From an uncultured Verrucomicrobiales bacterium (GTDB lineage: Bacteria; Verrucomicrobiota; Verrucomicrobiae; Limisphaerales; CANJSG01), in the NCBI GenBank assembly GCA_946480965.1, contig CAMLMI010000335.1:1-5274 (forward strand): a DNA stretch of 5,274 nucleotides. Reading direction: 5' to 3'. Shown here one piece after another: positions 4,852-5,274 of the stretch (within the stretch, counting starts at the first letter, position 1; every line of letters begins with the position of its first letter). The notes below the pieces were generated by a model that had not been told where the DNA came from, made no database searches, and saw only the letters and a list, made by a program, of their open reading frames with translations. A program made the translations under genes and the position numbers.

Positions 4852-5274
4852 ATGAACACCAAAGACCTCATCCATCTCGGCGTGCCGCCGGGCGAGGCGA
4901 CGCGGCGCGGGATGGACTTCATCAGCCGCTACATTCTCAAGGGCCTCGACAAGTCGGCCTTGGCTGCCGACCTGGAGTCAGTCGTCACGACGCCGGAGCG
5001 GTTCGTGGATGACGAACTTCGCGGTGAGTTTGCCAAAGTGCTGCTGCGGTGCGGCCGCGTCGTCCAACAGGCTCTCGCTCCGTGGAAGCAATGGGGCGAC
5101 GGCTTGGACCCGGAGGCGATCAACCAGCTCGGCCGCGCGTGCCAGTTGCCGGTGTCCGTCGCGGGTGCGCTCATGCCCGACGCGCACGTGGGCTACGGCC
5201 TGCCGATCGGCGGCGTATTGGCCACGGAAGGCGCGGTCATCCCCTACGCCGTGGGCGTGGACATCGCCTGCCGC
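4852..5274 (+). CDS. rtcB: RtcB-type RNA ligase, N-terminal part
   Basis: The first 141 residues are in the window; the gene continues past the right edge. RtcB joins RNA 2',3'-cyclic phosphate or 3'-phosphate ends to 5'-OH ends with GTP and Mn2+, in RNA repair. The signature MPDAHVGYGLPIGGVLAT starts at residue 108, followed by GAVIPYAVGVDIAC (127-140). Asp137 and Cys140 correspond to the metal-binding Asp75 and Cys78 of the E. coli enzyme. The later His ligands and the guanylylated His lie outside. The N-terminal region before MPDAH (about 107 residues) is longer than in E. coli RtcB, giving VPPGEATRRGMDFISRYI, and may mark a distinct bacterial subgroup. ATG 4852 is supported by an AGGGAG. 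No rtcR or rtcA is visible, and upstream lies IS debris, so its promoter may be altered. Confidence 0.93.
   Translation, partial: MNTKDLIHLGVPPGEATRRGMDFISRYILKGLDKSALAADLESVVTTPERFVDDELRGEFAKVLLRCGRVVQQALAPWKQWGDGLDPEAINQLGRACQLPVSVAGALMPDAHVGYGLPIGGVLATEGAVIPYAVGVDIACR

Noticed and set aside
4362..4922. A 186-codon minus-strand frame across the spacer and the start of rtcB
   Set aside because: It overlaps the rtcB start and the transposase remnant antisense, and no motif is visible.

Overview
The window is GC-rich bacterial DNA holding seven protein-coding genes, one degraded insertion-sequence fragment and several candidate regulatory sites. The organism is uncertain. High GC, weak or absent Shine-Dalgarno sequences at several starts, and the gene mix (PadR plus a HAAS-like membrane protein, a Tat-type DUF362 protein, an orphan RelE-like protein, an RtcB ending its first motif in GVDIAC) suggest the Planctomycetes-Verrucomicrobia-Chlamydiae group, probably Verrucomicrobia. 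That is inference, not a measurement.

Positions 1 to about 3870 are read from the minus strand, so the order below is the order of transcription (high to low coordinate). A DUF362-family exported protein (2727-3866) comes first. After a 163-bp gap with GC-rich inverted repeats come a small Cys-less CZB-like protein (2282-2563) and a CvpA-type four-helix membrane protein (1624-2262), 19 bp apart and probably co-transcribed. A 100-bp gap with a promoter-like sequence overlapped by a 21-bp inverted repeat precedes a PadR repressor (1182-1523). PadR is tightly coupled to a polytopic membrane protein with a HAAS-like N-terminal domain (1-1178), which runs off the left edge.

The right part is read from the plus strand. 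A stand-alone RelE/ParE-fold toxin-like gene (3961-4326) starts 94 bp from the DUF362 gene and has no visible antitoxin. Positions 4327-4851 contain no intact gene that I can support. This stretch looks less GC-rich than its surroundings and carries a strong hairpin, the frameshifted N-terminal part of an IS5-superfamily transposase, and an unassigned small open frame. The 5' part of an RtcB-type RNA ligase gene begins at 4852 and runs off the right edge.

The most interesting points are the CZB-like protein lacking the zinc-binding cysteine segment, a putative autoregulatory PadR operator on its own promoter, the choice of a Tat-compatible start for the DUF362 protein, and an orphan RelE-like protein separated from an RNA ligase gene only by IS debris. 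I found no clear evidence of an entirely new system.
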